NCBI RefSeq assembly: GCF_014649035.1
Contig: NZ_BMSG01000005.1
Location: 124,001-188,000 of the forward strand
Direction: 5' to 3'
Source: Streptomyces sindenensis
GTDB taxonomy: Bacteria; Actinomycetota; Actinomycetes; Streptomycetales; Streptomycetaceae
Length of the DNA stretch: 64,000 nt
The position numbers and the translations under genes were made by a program. Below the pieces are notes generated by a model that worked only from the letters and a program-made list of their open reading frames with translations, made no database searches and was not told the origin of the DNA. The first letter of the stretch is position 1. Every line of letters begins with the position of its first letter. This document shows positions 22,971 to 31,844 of the stretch, one piece after another.

Positions 22971-23516
22971 ATGAGCGTGACGGAGACGGGGGCCACGATC
23001 TGGCTGACCGGTCTGCCGAGCGCGGGCAAGACCACCATCGCGTACGAGCTGGCCGGCCGGCTGCGTACCGAGGGCCACAAGGTGGAGGTGCTCGACGGCG
23101 ACGAGATCCGGGAGTTCCTCTCCGCGGGGCTCGGCTTCTCCCGCGAGGACCGGCACACCAACGTGGCCCGGATCGGCTTCGTCGCCGAACTCCTCGCCGC
23201 CAACGGTGTGAAGGTGCTCGTCCCCGTCATCGCCCCCTTCGCCGACAGCCGCGAGGCCGTCCGCAAACGGCACGCCGCCGAGTCCACCACCTACCTGGAG
23301 GTGCACGTCGCGACCCCCGTCGAGGTGTGCTCCGTACGCGATGTGAAGGGGCTGTACGCCAAGCAGGCGGCCGGCGAGATCAGCGGGCTCACCGGGGTCG
23401 ACGACCCCTACGAGGCCCCCGAATCGCCCGACCTGCGGATCGAGTCGCACCAGCAGACCGTGCAGGAGTCAGCGGCGGCGCTCCACGCGCTGCTCACCGA
23501 GAGGGGCCTGGCGTGA
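22971..23516 (+). CDS. cysC: Adenylyl-sulfate kinase
   Basis: 181 residues. Phosphorylates APS to PAPS. The P-loop is GLPSAGKTT; family motifs LDGDEIREFLSAGLGFSRED, RHTNVARIGFVAELLAANG and KGLYAKQAAGEISGLTGVDD are all present. I chose the ATG at 22971 because AGGAG lies six bases before it; an in-frame ATG at 22947 overlapping the cysH stop would add eight residues. Its stop overlaps the start of cysD. As the downstream reductase is APS-specific, PAPS may serve sulfotransferases rather than assimilation. Confidence 0.93.
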   Translation: MSVTETGATIWLTGLPSAGKTTIAYELAGRLRTEGHKVEVLDGDEIREFLSAGLGFSREDRHTNVARIGFVAELLAANGVKVLVPVIAPFADSREAVRKRHAAESTTYLEVHVATPVEVCSVRDVKGLYAKQAAGEISGLTGVDDPYEAPESPDLRIESHQQTVQESAAALHALLTERGLA

Positions 23517-24451
23517 GTGCCGTCACCACCACCGTGTCCGAGGACACCGCGAACCCGTACGCGCTCAGCCACCTGGACTCCCTGGAGTCCGAGGCGGTCC
23601 ACATCTTCCGGGAGGTGGCGGGCGAGTTCGAGCGGCCGGTGATCCTGTTCTCCGGCGGCAAGGACTCCATCGTGATGCTGCACCTGGCGCTCAAGGCCTT
23701 CGCGCCCGCGCCGGTGCCGTTCACGCTGCTGCACGTGGACACCGGGCACAACTTCCCCGAGGTCCTCGACTACCGCGACCGTACGGTCGCGAAGCACGGG
23801 CTGCGGCTGCACGTCGCCTCCGTGCAGGAGTACATCGACGCCGGGAAGCTCCGCGAGCGCCCCGACGGCACCCGCAACCCGCTCCAGACCGTGCCGCTGA
23901 CCGAGGCGATCCAGCGGCACCGCTTCGACGCGGTGTTCGGCGGCGGGCGGCGCGACGAGGAGAAGGCGCGCGCCAAGGAGCGGGTCTTCTCGCTCCGCGA
24001 CGAGTTCTCCCAGTGGGACCCGCGCCGCCAGCGCCCCGAGCTGTGGCAGCTGTACAACGGCCGGCACGCCCCCGGCGAGCACGTCCGGGTCTTCCCGATC
24101 TCCAACTGGACCGAGCTGGACGTCTGGCAGTACATCGAGCGCGAGGGGATCGAGCTGCCGGAGATCTACTTCGCCCATGAGCGCGAGGTGTTCAACCGCA
24201 ACGGCATGTGGCTGACGGCGGGGCACTGGGGCGGGCCGAAGGAGCACGAGGCCACCGAGACCCGGCTCGTGCGCTACCGCACGGTCGGCGACATGTCCTG
24301 CACCGGGGCCGTCGACTCCGACGCCACCACGCTGGACGCCGTGATCACCGAGATCGCCGCCTCCCGGCTCACCGAGCGGGGCGCGACCCGCGCCGACGAC
24401 AAGATGTCCGAGGCCGCGATGGAAGACCGCAAGCGCGAGGGGTACTTCTAA
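23513..24451 (+). CDS. cysD: Sulfate adenylyltransferase small subunit
   Basis: 312 residues. With CysN forms ATP sulfurylase, making APS from sulfate and ATP. The PP-loop SGGKDSIVMLHLA (ATP pyrophosphatase fold), FGGGRRDEEKARAKER and the C-terminal RKREGYF are diagnostic. The GTG start at 23513 overlaps the cysC stop by four bases; the stop is directly followed by the cysN ATG. Confidence 0.96.
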   Translation: MSAVTTTVSEDTANPYALSHLDSLESEAVHIFREVAGEFERPVILFSGGKDSIVMLHLALKAFAPAPVPFTLLHVDTGHNFPEVLDYRDRTVAKHGLRLHVASVQEYIDAGKLRERPDGTRNPLQTVPLTEAIQRHRFDAVFGGGRRDEEKARAKERVFSLRDEFSQWDPRRQRPELWQLYNGRHAPGEHVRVFPISNWTELDVWQYIEREGIELPEIYFAHEREVFNRNGMWLTAGHWGGPKEHEATETRLVRYRTVGDMSCTGAVDSDATTLDAVITEIAASRLTERGATRADDKMSEAAMEDRKREGYF

Positions 24452-25789
24452 ATGACCACCACAGCTGAGCAGTTGAGCGCCACCACCCTGCTGCGCTTCG
24501 CCACCGCCGGGTCCGTCGACGACGGAAAGTCCACCCTGGTGGGCCGGCTGCTGCACGACTCCAAGTCGGTCCTCACCGACCAGCTGGAGGCCGTCGAGCA
24601 GGCGTCGCTGAATCGCGGGCAGGAGGCGCCGGACCTGGCGCTGCTGACCGACGGGCTGCGCGCCGAGCGGGAGCAGGGCATCACCATCGATGTCGCCTAC
24701 CGCTACTTCGCCACCACCCGGCGGCGGTTCATCCTCGCCGACACGCCCGGCCATGTGCAGTACACCCGGAACATGGTGACCGGCGCGTCCACGGCCGAGC
24801 TGGCGGTGGTGCTGGTCGACGCCCGCAACGGGGTCGTCGAGCAGACCCGCCGGCACGCCGCCGTCGCCGCGCTGCTGCGCGTCCCGCACGTGGTGCTGGC
24901 GGTCAACAAGATGGACCTGGTCGACTACGCGGAGCCCGTGTTCGCCTCGATAGCGGAGGAGTTCACCGCGTACGCCGCGTCCCTCGGCGTCCCGGAGATC
25001 ACCGCGATCCCGATCTCGGCGCTGGCCGGGGACAATGTGGTGGAGCCGTCCGCGCACATGGACTGGTACGGCGGGCCGACCGTCCTGGAGCACCTGGAGA
25101 CGGTGCCGGTCAGCCATGACCTCACCGCCTGCCACGCGCGTTTCCCCGTGCAGTACGTGATCCGCCCGCAGTCCGCCGAGCACCCCGACTACCGGGGGTA
25201 CGCCGGTCAGATCGCGGCCGGGGTGTTCCGCGTCGGCGAGTCCGTCTCCGTGCTTCCCTCGGGGCGTACGACGACGATCACCGGCATCGACGCGCTCGGC
25301 GAGAGCGTCGACATCGCCTGGGCGCCGCAGTCGGTGACGCTCCGGCTGGCCGACGACATCGACATCTCGCGCGGCGATCTGATCGCTCCCGCCGACGACG
25401 CCCCGCCGGTCACCCAGGACGTCGAGGCGACCGTCTGCCATGTGGCGGACCAGCCGCTCTCGGTGGGCCAGCGGGTGCTGCTCAAGCACACCACCCGCAC
25501 CGTCAAGGCGATCGTCAAGGACATCCCGTCCCGGCTCACCCTGGACGACCTCTCCCAGCACCCGGCCCCCGGACAGCTGGTCGCCAACGACATCGGGCGG
25601 GTCGTCGTGCGCACCGCCGAGCCGCTCGCGCTCGACCCGTACGAGGACTCCCGGCGCACCGGCTCGTTCCTGCTGATCGACCCGGCGGACGGGACGACGC
25701 TGAGCGCCGGCATGGCGGGCGCCGCGTTCGCCGGGGCCGCCGCCGAAGCCGTCGTGGCGGCCGACGACGACGCCGAGTGGGACTTCTGA
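24452..25789 (+). CDS. cysN: Sulfate adenylyltransferase large subunit (GTPase)
   Basis: 445 residues. EF-Tu-like GTPase that drives APS formation by GTP hydrolysis. G1 GSVDDGKSTLVGRLL, switch EREQGITIDVAYR, G3 DTPGHVQYTRNM, G4 NKMDL are clear, followed by two beta-barrel domains. It lacks a fused C-terminal APS kinase, consistent with the separate cysC. ATG abuts the cysD stop. The stop TGA shares its last base with the ATG of the small ORF 25789-25890. Confidence 0.96.
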   Translation: MTTTAEQLSATTLLRFATAGSVDDGKSTLVGRLLHDSKSVLTDQLEAVEQASLNRGQEAPDLALLTDGLRAEREQGITIDVAYRYFATTRRRFILADTPGHVQYTRNMVTGASTAELAVVLVDARNGVVEQTRRHAAVAALLRVPHVVLAVNKMDLVDYAEPVFASIAEEFTAYAASLGVPEITAIPISALAGDNVVEPSAHMDWYGGPTVLEHLETVPVSHDLTACHARFPVQYVIRPQSAEHPDYRGYAGQIAAGVFRVGESVSVLPSGRTTTITGIDALGESVDIAWAPQSVTLRLADDIDISRGDLIAPADDAPPVTQDVEATVCHVADQPLSVGQRVLLKHTTRTVKAIVKDIPSRLTLDDLSQHPAPGQLVANDIGRVVVRTAEPLALDPYEDSRRTGSFLLIDPADGTTLSAGMAGAAFAGAAAEAVVAADDDAEWDF

Positions 25790-25890
25790 TGGCCACCGAC
25801 TTCTTCTCCTCCTTCGCGAAGGAGGGCGGCCGGGTGGGCAGCGGCACCCGGGGCAGCGGCCAGGGCGGGGTCGGCCGATGTGCGTGGTGA
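25789..25890 (+). CDS. Small ORF (33 aa) coupled to cysN
   Basis: Starts in a TGATG overlap with the cysN stop and encodes MATDFFSSFAKEGGRVGSGT, a Gly/Arg-rich stretch and a C-terminal RCAW. No family recognised. A perfect 18-bp palindrome (25808-25825) lies inside it. It may be a translated small peptide, the scrap of a lost gene, or simply the open space around an RNA hairpin. Confidence 0.35.
   Translation: MATDFFSSFAKEGGRVGSGTRGSGQGGVGRCAW
25808..25825. promoter_or_regulatory. Perfect 18-bp palindrome between cysN and the transporter genes
   Basis: CCTCCTTCGCGAAGGAGG. It could be a repressor site for the ssu-type genes or an RNA processing hairpin that separates expression of the two halves of the operon. 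It contains GAAGGAGG, a strong Shine-Dalgarno core that the hairpin would sequester. Confidence 0.45.
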
Positions 25891-26019
25891 CGTACGCGCA
25901 CCGCTCGCGCGCACCGCATCCTGCGCGCCCGTACCGCCGCAGATCTGCCGACCTCCCGGCCGCGCCCCCCTGACCAGACAGCGGGGCGCGGTACCGGGCC
26001 GACGAGAGGAAAGCCTCCC

Positions 26020-27132
26020 GTGCCTGCCCCCCGTGCCACCGTTCGCCGCGGTCTCGCCGCCGTAGCCGCCCTGCCGCTGCTCGCGCTGGCGGCCACCGCC
26101 TGCGGCTACGGCTCCCAGGCGAAGGACGCCGACGCCGAGCCGAACGTCTCCGCCAAGGGGGCGAAGCTCTCCTCGGACACCGTGAAGATCGGGTACTTCC
26201 CGAACCTCACGCACGCCACCGCCCTGGTCGGTATCCACGAAGGCACCATCCAGAAGGAACTGGGCGGCACCGAGGTCGAGTCGACGACCTTCAACGCGGG
26301 CCCGTCCGAGATCGAGGCGCTGAACGCCGGCTCCATCGACATCGGGTTCATCGGCCCCTCCCCGTCCATCAACGGGTACAGCAAGTCCCAGGGCAAGGGG
26401 CTGCGGATCATCGCCGGTTCGGCCTCGGGCGGGGTGAAGCTCGTCGTCAACCCGGACAGGATCACGACCCTGGACGACCTCAAGGGCAAGAAGATCGCCA
26501 CCCCGCAGCTCGGCAACACCCAGGACGTGGCCTTCCTCAACTGGATCTCCGAGAAGGGCTGGAAGGTCGACGCCCAGAGCGGCAAGGGCGACGTCTCGGT
26601 GGTCCGCTCGGACAACAAGGTGACCCCGGGCGCCTACAGGGCCGGTGACCTGGACGGCGCGTGGGTGCCCGAGCCGACCGCCTCCCGGCTGGTCTCCGAG
26701 GGCGCGAAGGTGCTGCTGGACGAGACGGACCTGTGGCCGGACAAGAAGTTCGTGATCACGAACATCATCGTGTCGCAGAAGTTCCTGGACGAGCACCCGG
26801 ACGTCGTCGAGGCGGTGCTGAAGGGTTCGGTCGCCACCAACAAGTGGATCAACGCCAATCCGGACGAGGCCAAGGCGTCCGCCAACAGGGCGCTGGAGAA
26901 GCTGAGCGGCAAGCCGCTTCCCGAGGAGATCCTCGACCCGGCGTGGGAGTCCATCGAGTTCACCGATGACCCGCTGGCCCGGACGCTCAGGACGCAGGCC
27001 GGGCACGCGGTCGAGTCCGGTCTGCTCAAGGAGCCGGACCTCCAGGGCATCTACGACCTGGGTCCGCTGAACAAGATTCTCAAGGCCGAGGGTCTGCCCG
27101 AGGTCGCCGACGCCGGTCTCGGCGTCAAGTAG
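26020..27132 (+). CDS. ssuA: Sulfonate/taurine-type ABC transporter, substrate-binding lipoprotein
   Basis: 370 residues. Type II signal peptide with lipobox LAATAC. The mature part is an NMT1/SsuA-type binding protein: VKIGYFPNLTHATALVGIHE, FNAGPSEIEALNAGSIDIGF, IGPSPSINGY, GKKIATPQLGNTQDVAFLNW and AYRAGDLDGAWVPEPTASRL. The gene starts at GTG 26020 with GAGAGGAAAG upstream. Location next to sulfur-reduction genes points to aliphatic sulfonates or taurine, though nitrate/thiamine-precursor binders share the fold. Confidence 0.88.
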   Translation: MPAPRATVRRGLAAVAALPLLALAATACGYGSQAKDADAEPNVSAKGAKLSSDTVKIGYFPNLTHATALVGIHEGTIQKELGGTEVESTTFNAGPSEIEALNAGSIDIGFIGPSPSINGYSKSQGKGLRIIAGSASGGVKLVVNPDRITTLDDLKGKKIATPQLGNTQDVAFLNWISEKGWKVDAQSGKGDVSVVRSDNKVTPGAYRAGDLDGAWVPEPTASRLVSEGAKVLLDETDLWPDKKFVITNIIVSQKFLDEHPDVVEAVLKGSVATNKWINANPDEAKASANRALEKLSGKPLPEEILDPAWESIEFTDDPLARTLRTQAGHAVESGLLKEPDLQGIYDLGPLNKILKAEGLPEVADAGLGVK

Positions 27133-27179
27133 CCCGCCCATCCGCAGCAGGACGTAAGGATTCCCAGGAGGTGACGACC

Positions 27180-27971
27180 ATGGCGACCCCTACCCTCACC
27201 AAGGCCGAGGACCGTACGACGGTCGAGCACGCGGCCCGTCTCGCGCACGTCTCGAAGTCGTTCGCCGGACCCACGGGGCAGCAGCTCGTGCTGGACGACA
27301 TCACCCTCGATGTCGCTCCGGGTGAGTTCGTCACCCTCCTGGGCGCGTCCGGGTGCGGAAAGTCGACGCTGCTCAATCTGGTGGCCGGACTCGACCGCCC
27401 GTCGAAGGGGTCCATCGAGACCCCCGGCGGGCGGCCGGCCCTGATGTTCCAGGAGCACGCCCTCTTCCCGTGGCTGACGGCGGGCAAGAACATCGAACTG
27501 GCCCTGCGGCTGCGCGGAGTACCGAAGTCGGAGCGCCGCACCGAGGCGGAGCGGCTGCTCGAACTGGTCCGGCTCGGCGGGGCGTACGGCAAACGGGTGC
27601 ACGAGCTGTCCGGCGGTATGCGCCAGCGCGTCGCGATGGCCCGGGCGCTCGCGCAGGACAGCCAACTGCTGCTGATGGACGAGCCGTTCGCGGCGCTGGA
27701 CGCCATCACCCGCGATGTGCTGCACGACGAGCTGACCCGGATCTGGGCGGAGACGAACGCCTCGGTCCTCTTCGTCACCCACAACGTGCGCGAGGCCGTA
27801 CGGCTCGCCCAGCGCGTCGTGCTGCTGTCGTCCCGGCCGGGCCGGATCGCCCGGGAGTGGACGGTCGGCATCGAGCAGCCGCGCCGCATCGAGGACACCG
27901 CCGTGGCGGAGCTGTCCGTCGAGATCACCGAAGAACTGCGTGGGGAGATCCGCCGACATGGCCAGCACTGA
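27180..27971 (+). CDS. ssuB: Sulfonate/taurine-type ABC transporter, ATP-binding protein
   Basis: 263 residues. Walker A GASGCGKSTLLN, Q-loop MFQEHALFPWLT, signature LSGGMRQRVAMARAL, Walker B LLLMDEPFAALD and H-loop VTHNVREA. The ATG at 27180 is preceded by GGAGG at a spacing of eight; a GTG at 27171 overlaps that site and is less likely. Second gene of the transporter; its end overlaps the permease start by 14 bases. Confidence 0.92.
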   Translation: MATPTLTKAEDRTTVEHAARLAHVSKSFAGPTGQQLVLDDITLDVAPGEFVTLLGASGCGKSTLLNLVAGLDRPSKGSIETPGGRPALMFQEHALFPWLTAGKNIELALRLRGVPKSERRTEAERLLELVRLGGAYGKRVHELSGGMRQRVAMARALAQDSQLLLMDEPFAALDAITRDVLHDELTRIWAETNASVLFVTHNVREAVRLAQRVVLLSSRPGRIAREWTVGIEQPRRIEDTAVAELSVEITEELRGEIRRHGQH

Positions 27972-28887
27972 CATCACGTCCGACCGTAAACGGCCGGACG
28001 GGACGGCCGCCGGACCGGTCGGCAGGAAGCCGGACGACCTGGCGGGTCTGGAGGCCGGTCTCGACGCGCTCGAAGCCGTGCAGATCCGCCGCACCCCGGT
28101 GCGCGAGGTCCTCCTGCGGAAGGTGCTGCCGCCGTTCGTCGCGGTGGCGCTGGTCCTGGTGGTCTGGGAGCTGCTGGTCCGCGCCCAGGTGACGGAGGCC
28201 TACAAGCTGCCGCCGCCGTCCGCGGTGTGGGACAGCGCGCGGGAGATGTGGCTGGCGGGCACGCTGCTGGACGTCGTCTGGACCAGCGTCTCGCGCGGTC
28301 TGCTCGGCTTCCTGCTCGCGGTCGCCATCGGTACGCCGCTGGGGCTGCTGGTCGCCCGGGTGAAGCTGGTCCGGGCCGCGATCGGCCCGATCCTGTCCGG
28401 GCTCCAGTCGCTGCCCTCGGTGGCGTGGGTGGCCCCGGCGGTGATCTGGCTCGGGCTGAACGACCAGATGATGTTCGCGGTGATCCTGCTGGGCGCGGTG
28501 CCCTCGATCGCCAACGGTCTGGTCTCCGGCGTCGACCAGGTGCCGCCGCTGTTCCTCCGGGCGGGCCGCACGCTGGGGGCGACCGGGCTGCGCGGCACCT
28601 GGCACATCGTGCTCCCGGCGGCGCTGCCCGGCTATCTGGCGGGCCTCAAGCAGGGCTGGGCGTTCTCCTGGCGCTCGCTGATGGCCGCCGAGATCATCGC
28701 CTCGTCGCCCGAACTGGGTCTTGGACTGGGTCAGTTGCTGGAGAACGGCCGCAGCAACTTCGACATGCCCGGGATCTTCCTGTCGATCCTGCTCATCCTG
28801 TTCGTCGGTATCGCCATCGACCTGCTCATCTTCAGTCCGCTGGAGCGGTGGGTGCTGCGCAGCCGCGGTCTCCTCGTCAAGAACTGA
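27958..28887 (+). CDS. ssuC: Sulfonate/taurine-type ABC transporter, permease
   Basis: 309 residues, about six transmembrane segments after a 50-residue hydrophilic N-terminus (PFVAVALVLVVWELLVR, GLLGFLLAVAIGTPLGLLVA, MMFAVILLGAVPSIANGLV, FLSILLILFVGIAIDLLIF). The EAA-type loop is ATGLRGTWHIVLPAALPGYL. Overlaps ssuB; followed eight bases later by the chelatase gene. Confidence 0.92.
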   Translation: MASTDITSDRKRPDGTAAGPVGRKPDDLAGLEAGLDALEAVQIRRTPVREVLLRKVLPPFVAVALVLVVWELLVRAQVTEAYKLPPPSAVWDSAREMWLAGTLLDVVWTSVSRGLLGFLLAVAIGTPLGLLVARVKLVRAAIGPILSGLQSLPSVAWVAPAVIWLGLNDQMMFAVILLGAVPSIANGLVSGVDQVPPLFLRAGRTLGATGLRGTWHIVLPAALPGYLAGLKQGWAFSWRSLMAAEIIASSPELGLGLGQLLENGRSNFDMPGIFLSILLILFVGIAIDLLIFSPLERWVLRSRGLLVKN

Positions 28888-28895
28888 GCCCTCCC

Positions 28896-29648
28896 ATGAC
28901 GCATCCCACTCTCCTCGTCATCGCCCACGGCAGCCGCGACCCGCGGCACGCCGCGACCGTGCACGCGCTCACCGAGCGGGTCCGCGCCGAGCGGCCGGGA
29001 CTGCGGGTGGAGACGGCGTTCCTGGAGTTCAACGCCCCGTCCGTGCCCCGGGTGCTGGAGCGCCTCGCGGCGCAGGGGGCGGGCGAGGTCGTCGCCCTCC
29101 CGCTCCTGCTGACCCGGGCGTTCCACGCCAAGGCCGACATCCCCTCGGTCCTGCGCGAGTCCCGCGCCCGGCTGCCCGGGCTGCGCATCCGGCAGGCCGA
29201 CGTCCTCGGCCCGTCCCCGCTGCTCAACGCCACCCTGGGGCGGCGGCTGCGGGAGGCCGGGGTCCGTCCCGGCGACCTCCCCCGGACCGGGCTCGTCCTG
29301 GCCTCGGCGGGATCCACAGACCCGGAGGCGATCGCAGTGATCGCTGAAATCGCGCGGGAGCTGCGGCACACCGGTTGGTGCGCCGTGCGGCCTGCGTTCG
29401 CCTCCGCACTCCTTCCCCGTACCGAGGACGCGGTACGGGCCCTGCGCGCCGAGGGCGTGGACCGGGTGGCGGTGGCCCCGTACGTCATCGCCCCCGGCCG
29501 GCTCCCCGACCGCATCGCGGCGGGCGCGGAAGCGGCCGGTGCGGACGTCCTGGCCGATGTACTGGGCCCCGCACCGGAGTTGGCGCGGCTGCTGCTGAAC
29601 CGGTTCGACGAGGCGCGGGTGCCGGTGGGGGCGTCGCTGTCGGCGTGA
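28896..29648 (+). CDS. Sirohydrochlorin chelatase (CbiX/SirB family)
   Basis: 250 residues, two-repeat chelatase: LLVIAHGSRDPRHAATVHAL with the metal-ligand histidine in AHGSRD, and VVALPLLLTRAFHAKADIPS with a second conserved histidine. It inserts iron (or cobalt) into sirohydrochlorin. As the last gene of the sulfur operon it most probably supplies siroheme to the sulfite reductase at the front of the operon. Confidence 0.9.
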   Translation: MTHPTLLVIAHGSRDPRHAATVHALTERVRAERPGLRVETAFLEFNAPSVPRVLERLAAQGAGEVVALPLLLTRAFHAKADIPSVLRESRARLPGLRIRQADVLGPSPLLNATLGRRLREAGVRPGDLPRTGLVLASAGSTDPEAIAVIAEIARELRHTGWCAVRPAFASALLPRTEDAVRALRAEGVDRVAVAPYVIAPGRLPDRIAAGAEAAGADVLADVLGPAPELARLLLNRFDEARVPVGASLSA

Positions 29649-29672
29649 GGGCCAAGGAGAGCGGGGCGGCTC

Positions 29673-30365
29673 TCAGCCGGTCGGTCCGGTCAGCCCGGCG
29701 ATCGCGCAGACGACGGCCCCGAGGGCCATGGTGTCCGCGCCCACCGACCAGGTGAACCGCCGCTCCACCGGCGCGTAGCGCGGGGACGCCGTACGCGACC
29801 GGGGCGAGCCCGACCGGGCCGAACGCGCTCGGGGCGGCTTCGACCGGGCCATGCGGACATGGGCTTCCATGGCGTGGGCGCAGACGCTGGAGAAGTCGTA
29901 GAACAGGTCCCACAGAGAACCGCCGAGCCACACGAAGTCGATCCTCTCCCCCGCGTGGGTCTCCAGGGCGAGCGGTGAACGGCCCTCGGGATGGATGAAC
30001 CGCTTCACGGCGGAGCAGGGCACGACGGTGTGTCGCCACACGCTGTGGCGGACGATCTCACCGGAACCCAGCACCACCCTGACGAGGGAGAACCGCCAGA
30101 TGACGGACGCGGTCACGAGGGCCAAAGCCCCCACCAGGCCCCGTTCGGTGGCGTCCGAGCCGGAGGGCGGGTCCAGAGTGACCGCCAGGGCGAGGACGAC
30201 GAAGGTCACGGCCGCCACCCGGACGCAGCCGATCCGCGCCCAGCGCGCCAGCTTGATGCGCCCCCGCCGATTCGGGCGGTAGCCGCGCACCCTCCGCACG
30301 AGCGGGGTCCCCGGCCCGTACCGGGCCAGCAGCCCCGCGTCCCACAGTCCCGCCCCCGTCGCCAT
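29673..30365 (-). CDS. Membrane protein with bacterial PH-like domain
   Basis: 230 residues. Two adjacent transmembrane segments (VAAVTFVVLALAVTL and GLVGALALVTASVIWRF, about residues 50-95) followed by a PH-type beta stretch (RVVLGSGEIVRHSVWRHTVV, CSAVKRFIHPEGRSPLALET) and a basic Arg/Ser-rich region, then a last hydrophobic segment (MALGAVVCAIAGLTG). This layout is common in uncharacterised actinobacterial PH-domain proteins. No function can be given. Confidence 0.7.
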   Translation of the reverse strand: MATGAGLWDAGLLARYGPGTPLVRRVRGYRPNRRGRIKLARWARIGCVRVAAVTFVVLALAVTLDPPSGSDATERGLVGALALVTASVIWRFSLVRVVLGSGEIVRHSVWRHTVVPCSAVKRFIHPEGRSPLALETHAGERIDFVWLGGSLWDLFYDFSSVCAHAMEAHVRMARSKPPRARSARSGSPRSRTASPRYAPVERRFTWSVGADTMALGAVVCAIAGLTGPTG

Positions 30366-30417
30366 GTCCACGATCCTAAGGACGGACCGGCGGGGGCCCA
30401 CCGGCGGCCCCGTCGGC

Positions 30418-31056
30418 TCAGTCGTAGGACAGGCCGCCGGACCGGGCGCGCTTGAGTTCGAAGAAGCCCGGGTGGCCGGCGAGGACCCGGAAGCTGTCGA
30501 AGAGTTCGGCCGCCTCCTCACCGCGCGGGATCGCGTTGAGGACCGGACCGAACCAGACCGTGCCGTCGACGTGGATCGTCGGCGTGCCCACGTACGCGCC
30601 CTGCCCCGGGTCCTTGCCCGCTTCGTGGTGGCGGGCGACCTCGTCGTCGTACGCCGTGGAGTGGGCCGCTTCCGCCAGGGCGGCGGGCAGAGCGGCTTCG
30701 GCCAGGGAGGCGGCGATCACCGCGTCGAAGTCCTCCTCCTTGTGCTGGTGAATGCGGGTGCCGAGCGCCGTGTAGAGGTCGCGCAGGACTCCGTCGCCGT
30801 GGGCGCCGGCAGCGGCGACGGCCACCCGGACCGGGCCGATCGACTTGTCGACGAGTTCGCGGTACCAGTCGGGCAGTTCGTTGCCCTCGTTGTGCAGGTA
30901 GAGGCTCATCGGGCGGAAGCTCAGCGCGATGTCCCGGTGGCGCTCCACCTCCAGCATCCAGCGGGAGGTGATCCAGGCGAACGGGCAGGCGGGGTCGAAG
31001 AAGAGGTCGACGGTGGTGCGGGCGGCGGGACCGGTGGCGGGGCGCTGTGTGCTCAT
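30418..31056 (-). CDS. DsbA-family oxidoreductase (mycothiol-dependent Rv2466c-like)
   Basis: 212 residues, thioredoxin-fold DsbA superfamily without signal peptide, thus cytoplasmic. Start VDLFFDPACPFAWITSRWML, with cis-Pro loop YVGTPTIHVDG. It resembles the M. tuberculosis nitroreductase Rv2466c, but the active site reads CPFA where Rv2466c has CPWC, so only the first cysteine is present; a monothiol mechanism with mycothiol is plausible. ATG at 31056; an upstream in-frame ATG at 31065 is possible. Confidence 0.8.
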   Translation of the reverse strand: MSTQRPATGPAARTTVDLFFDPACPFAWITSRWMLEVERHRDIALSFRPMSLYLHNEGNELPDWYRELVDKSIGPVRVAVAAAGAHGDGVLRDLYTALGTRIHQHKEEDFDAVIAASLAEAALPAALAEAAHSTAYDDEVARHHEAGKDPGQGAYVGTPTIHVDGTVWFGPVLNAIPRGEEAAELFDSFRVLAGHPGFFELKRARSGGLSYD

Positions 31057-31260
31057 GCGTCCCACCCTAGGCAGCGAGTGGCGCGCACCCCCGGGCCAAT
31101 CCGTGGCTGATGCGGTGGGCCATTTCCGTACGCCGTCGGGGGCGGGGAACGGCCGAACAGGCCCCGTTGACGGGCAACGGGCCGCATGTCAGCGTCGGTT
31201 CGCGCGGAACGGCCGCGCGAGGCCCCGTCGGCACGGCGGGCGACCGGGAGGGGAACCATC

Positions 31261-31737
31261 ATGAGAAGACGCAGGTCCACGACGATTCCGGCGTTAGCAC
31301 TGGCACTGTCCGGGGCGATGCTCACGGCCGGGGCGGCGGCACCGGCCCTGGCCGCCGGCGGCGGGCACACCGGCGCACCGCCGGTCGCCGGGGCGTTCCG
31401 GCTCCAGGCCGACCCGACGCCCGAGGAGCAGGAGCGTCTGAGGGAGATCGCGGGCGCCATCTGGACGCCTCAGCTGGCCGCCGGCTGGAACATGAACGCC
31501 GAGGTCGCCGACGTACTCTCGCAGGCCACCGACCAGATCCTGCGGTGCTCCGAGGCGTTCGCGCTGGTGCCCCGGCCGCCGGGCTTCGTGCCGGGCCTCG
31601 GCTATCTCGTCCAGTACTGGAAGAACCTGCGCGACTACTTCCTCGTGGTGAAGGACAACCGCACCTACCGCGCCTGTGTGGTCGTGACGGCCGCCAACTA
31701 CCGCTCCGCCATCGAGATGGCGTCCGCGGGCATCTGA
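31261..31737 (+). CDS. Small secreted protein of unknown function with TTA codon
   Basis: 158 residues. Signal peptide (MRRRRSTTIPALALALSGAM to about residue 31, ending PALA) and a mature part with two cysteines (ILRCSEAF and YRACVVVT) that may form a disulfide; central GFVPGLGYLVQYWKNLRDYF. No family recognised. Codon 12 (31294-31296) is TTA, and codons 2 and 3 are the rare AGA, so translation is probably bldA-dependent and linked to development. GGGAGGGGAACC upstream of ATG 31261 is a good ribosome binding site. Confidence 0.8.
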   Translation: MRRRRSTTIPALALALSGAMLTAGAAAPALAAGGGHTGAPPVAGAFRLQADPTPEEQERLREIAGAIWTPQLAAGWNMNAEVADVLSQATDQILRCSEAFALVPRPPGFVPGLGYLVQYWKNLRDYFLVVKDNRTYRACVVVTAANYRSAIEMASAGI

Positions 31738-31747
31738 GCCCGTACGG

Positions 31748-31786
31748 GACGGGCCGCCGTACGGCCGGTACGTGCGGCGGCCCGTC
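31748..31786. terminator. Bidirectional terminator hairpin
   Basis: Perfect 12-bp stem (31748-31759 with 31775-31786) between the secreted-protein gene and the convergent DUF1697 gene. Confidence 0.7.
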
Positions 31787-31844
31787 AGCCGAGGGTCTCG
31801 GCGGGCTCCTCGGGCTCCGGCTCCGGGAGCGCGGGGGCGACGGC

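Noticed and set aside
25880..26065. ORF overlapping the ssuA start as a leader peptide
   Set aside because: Overlaps the ssuA signal peptide in another frame, lacks a ribosome binding site, and the product is Pro/Arg-rich noise.
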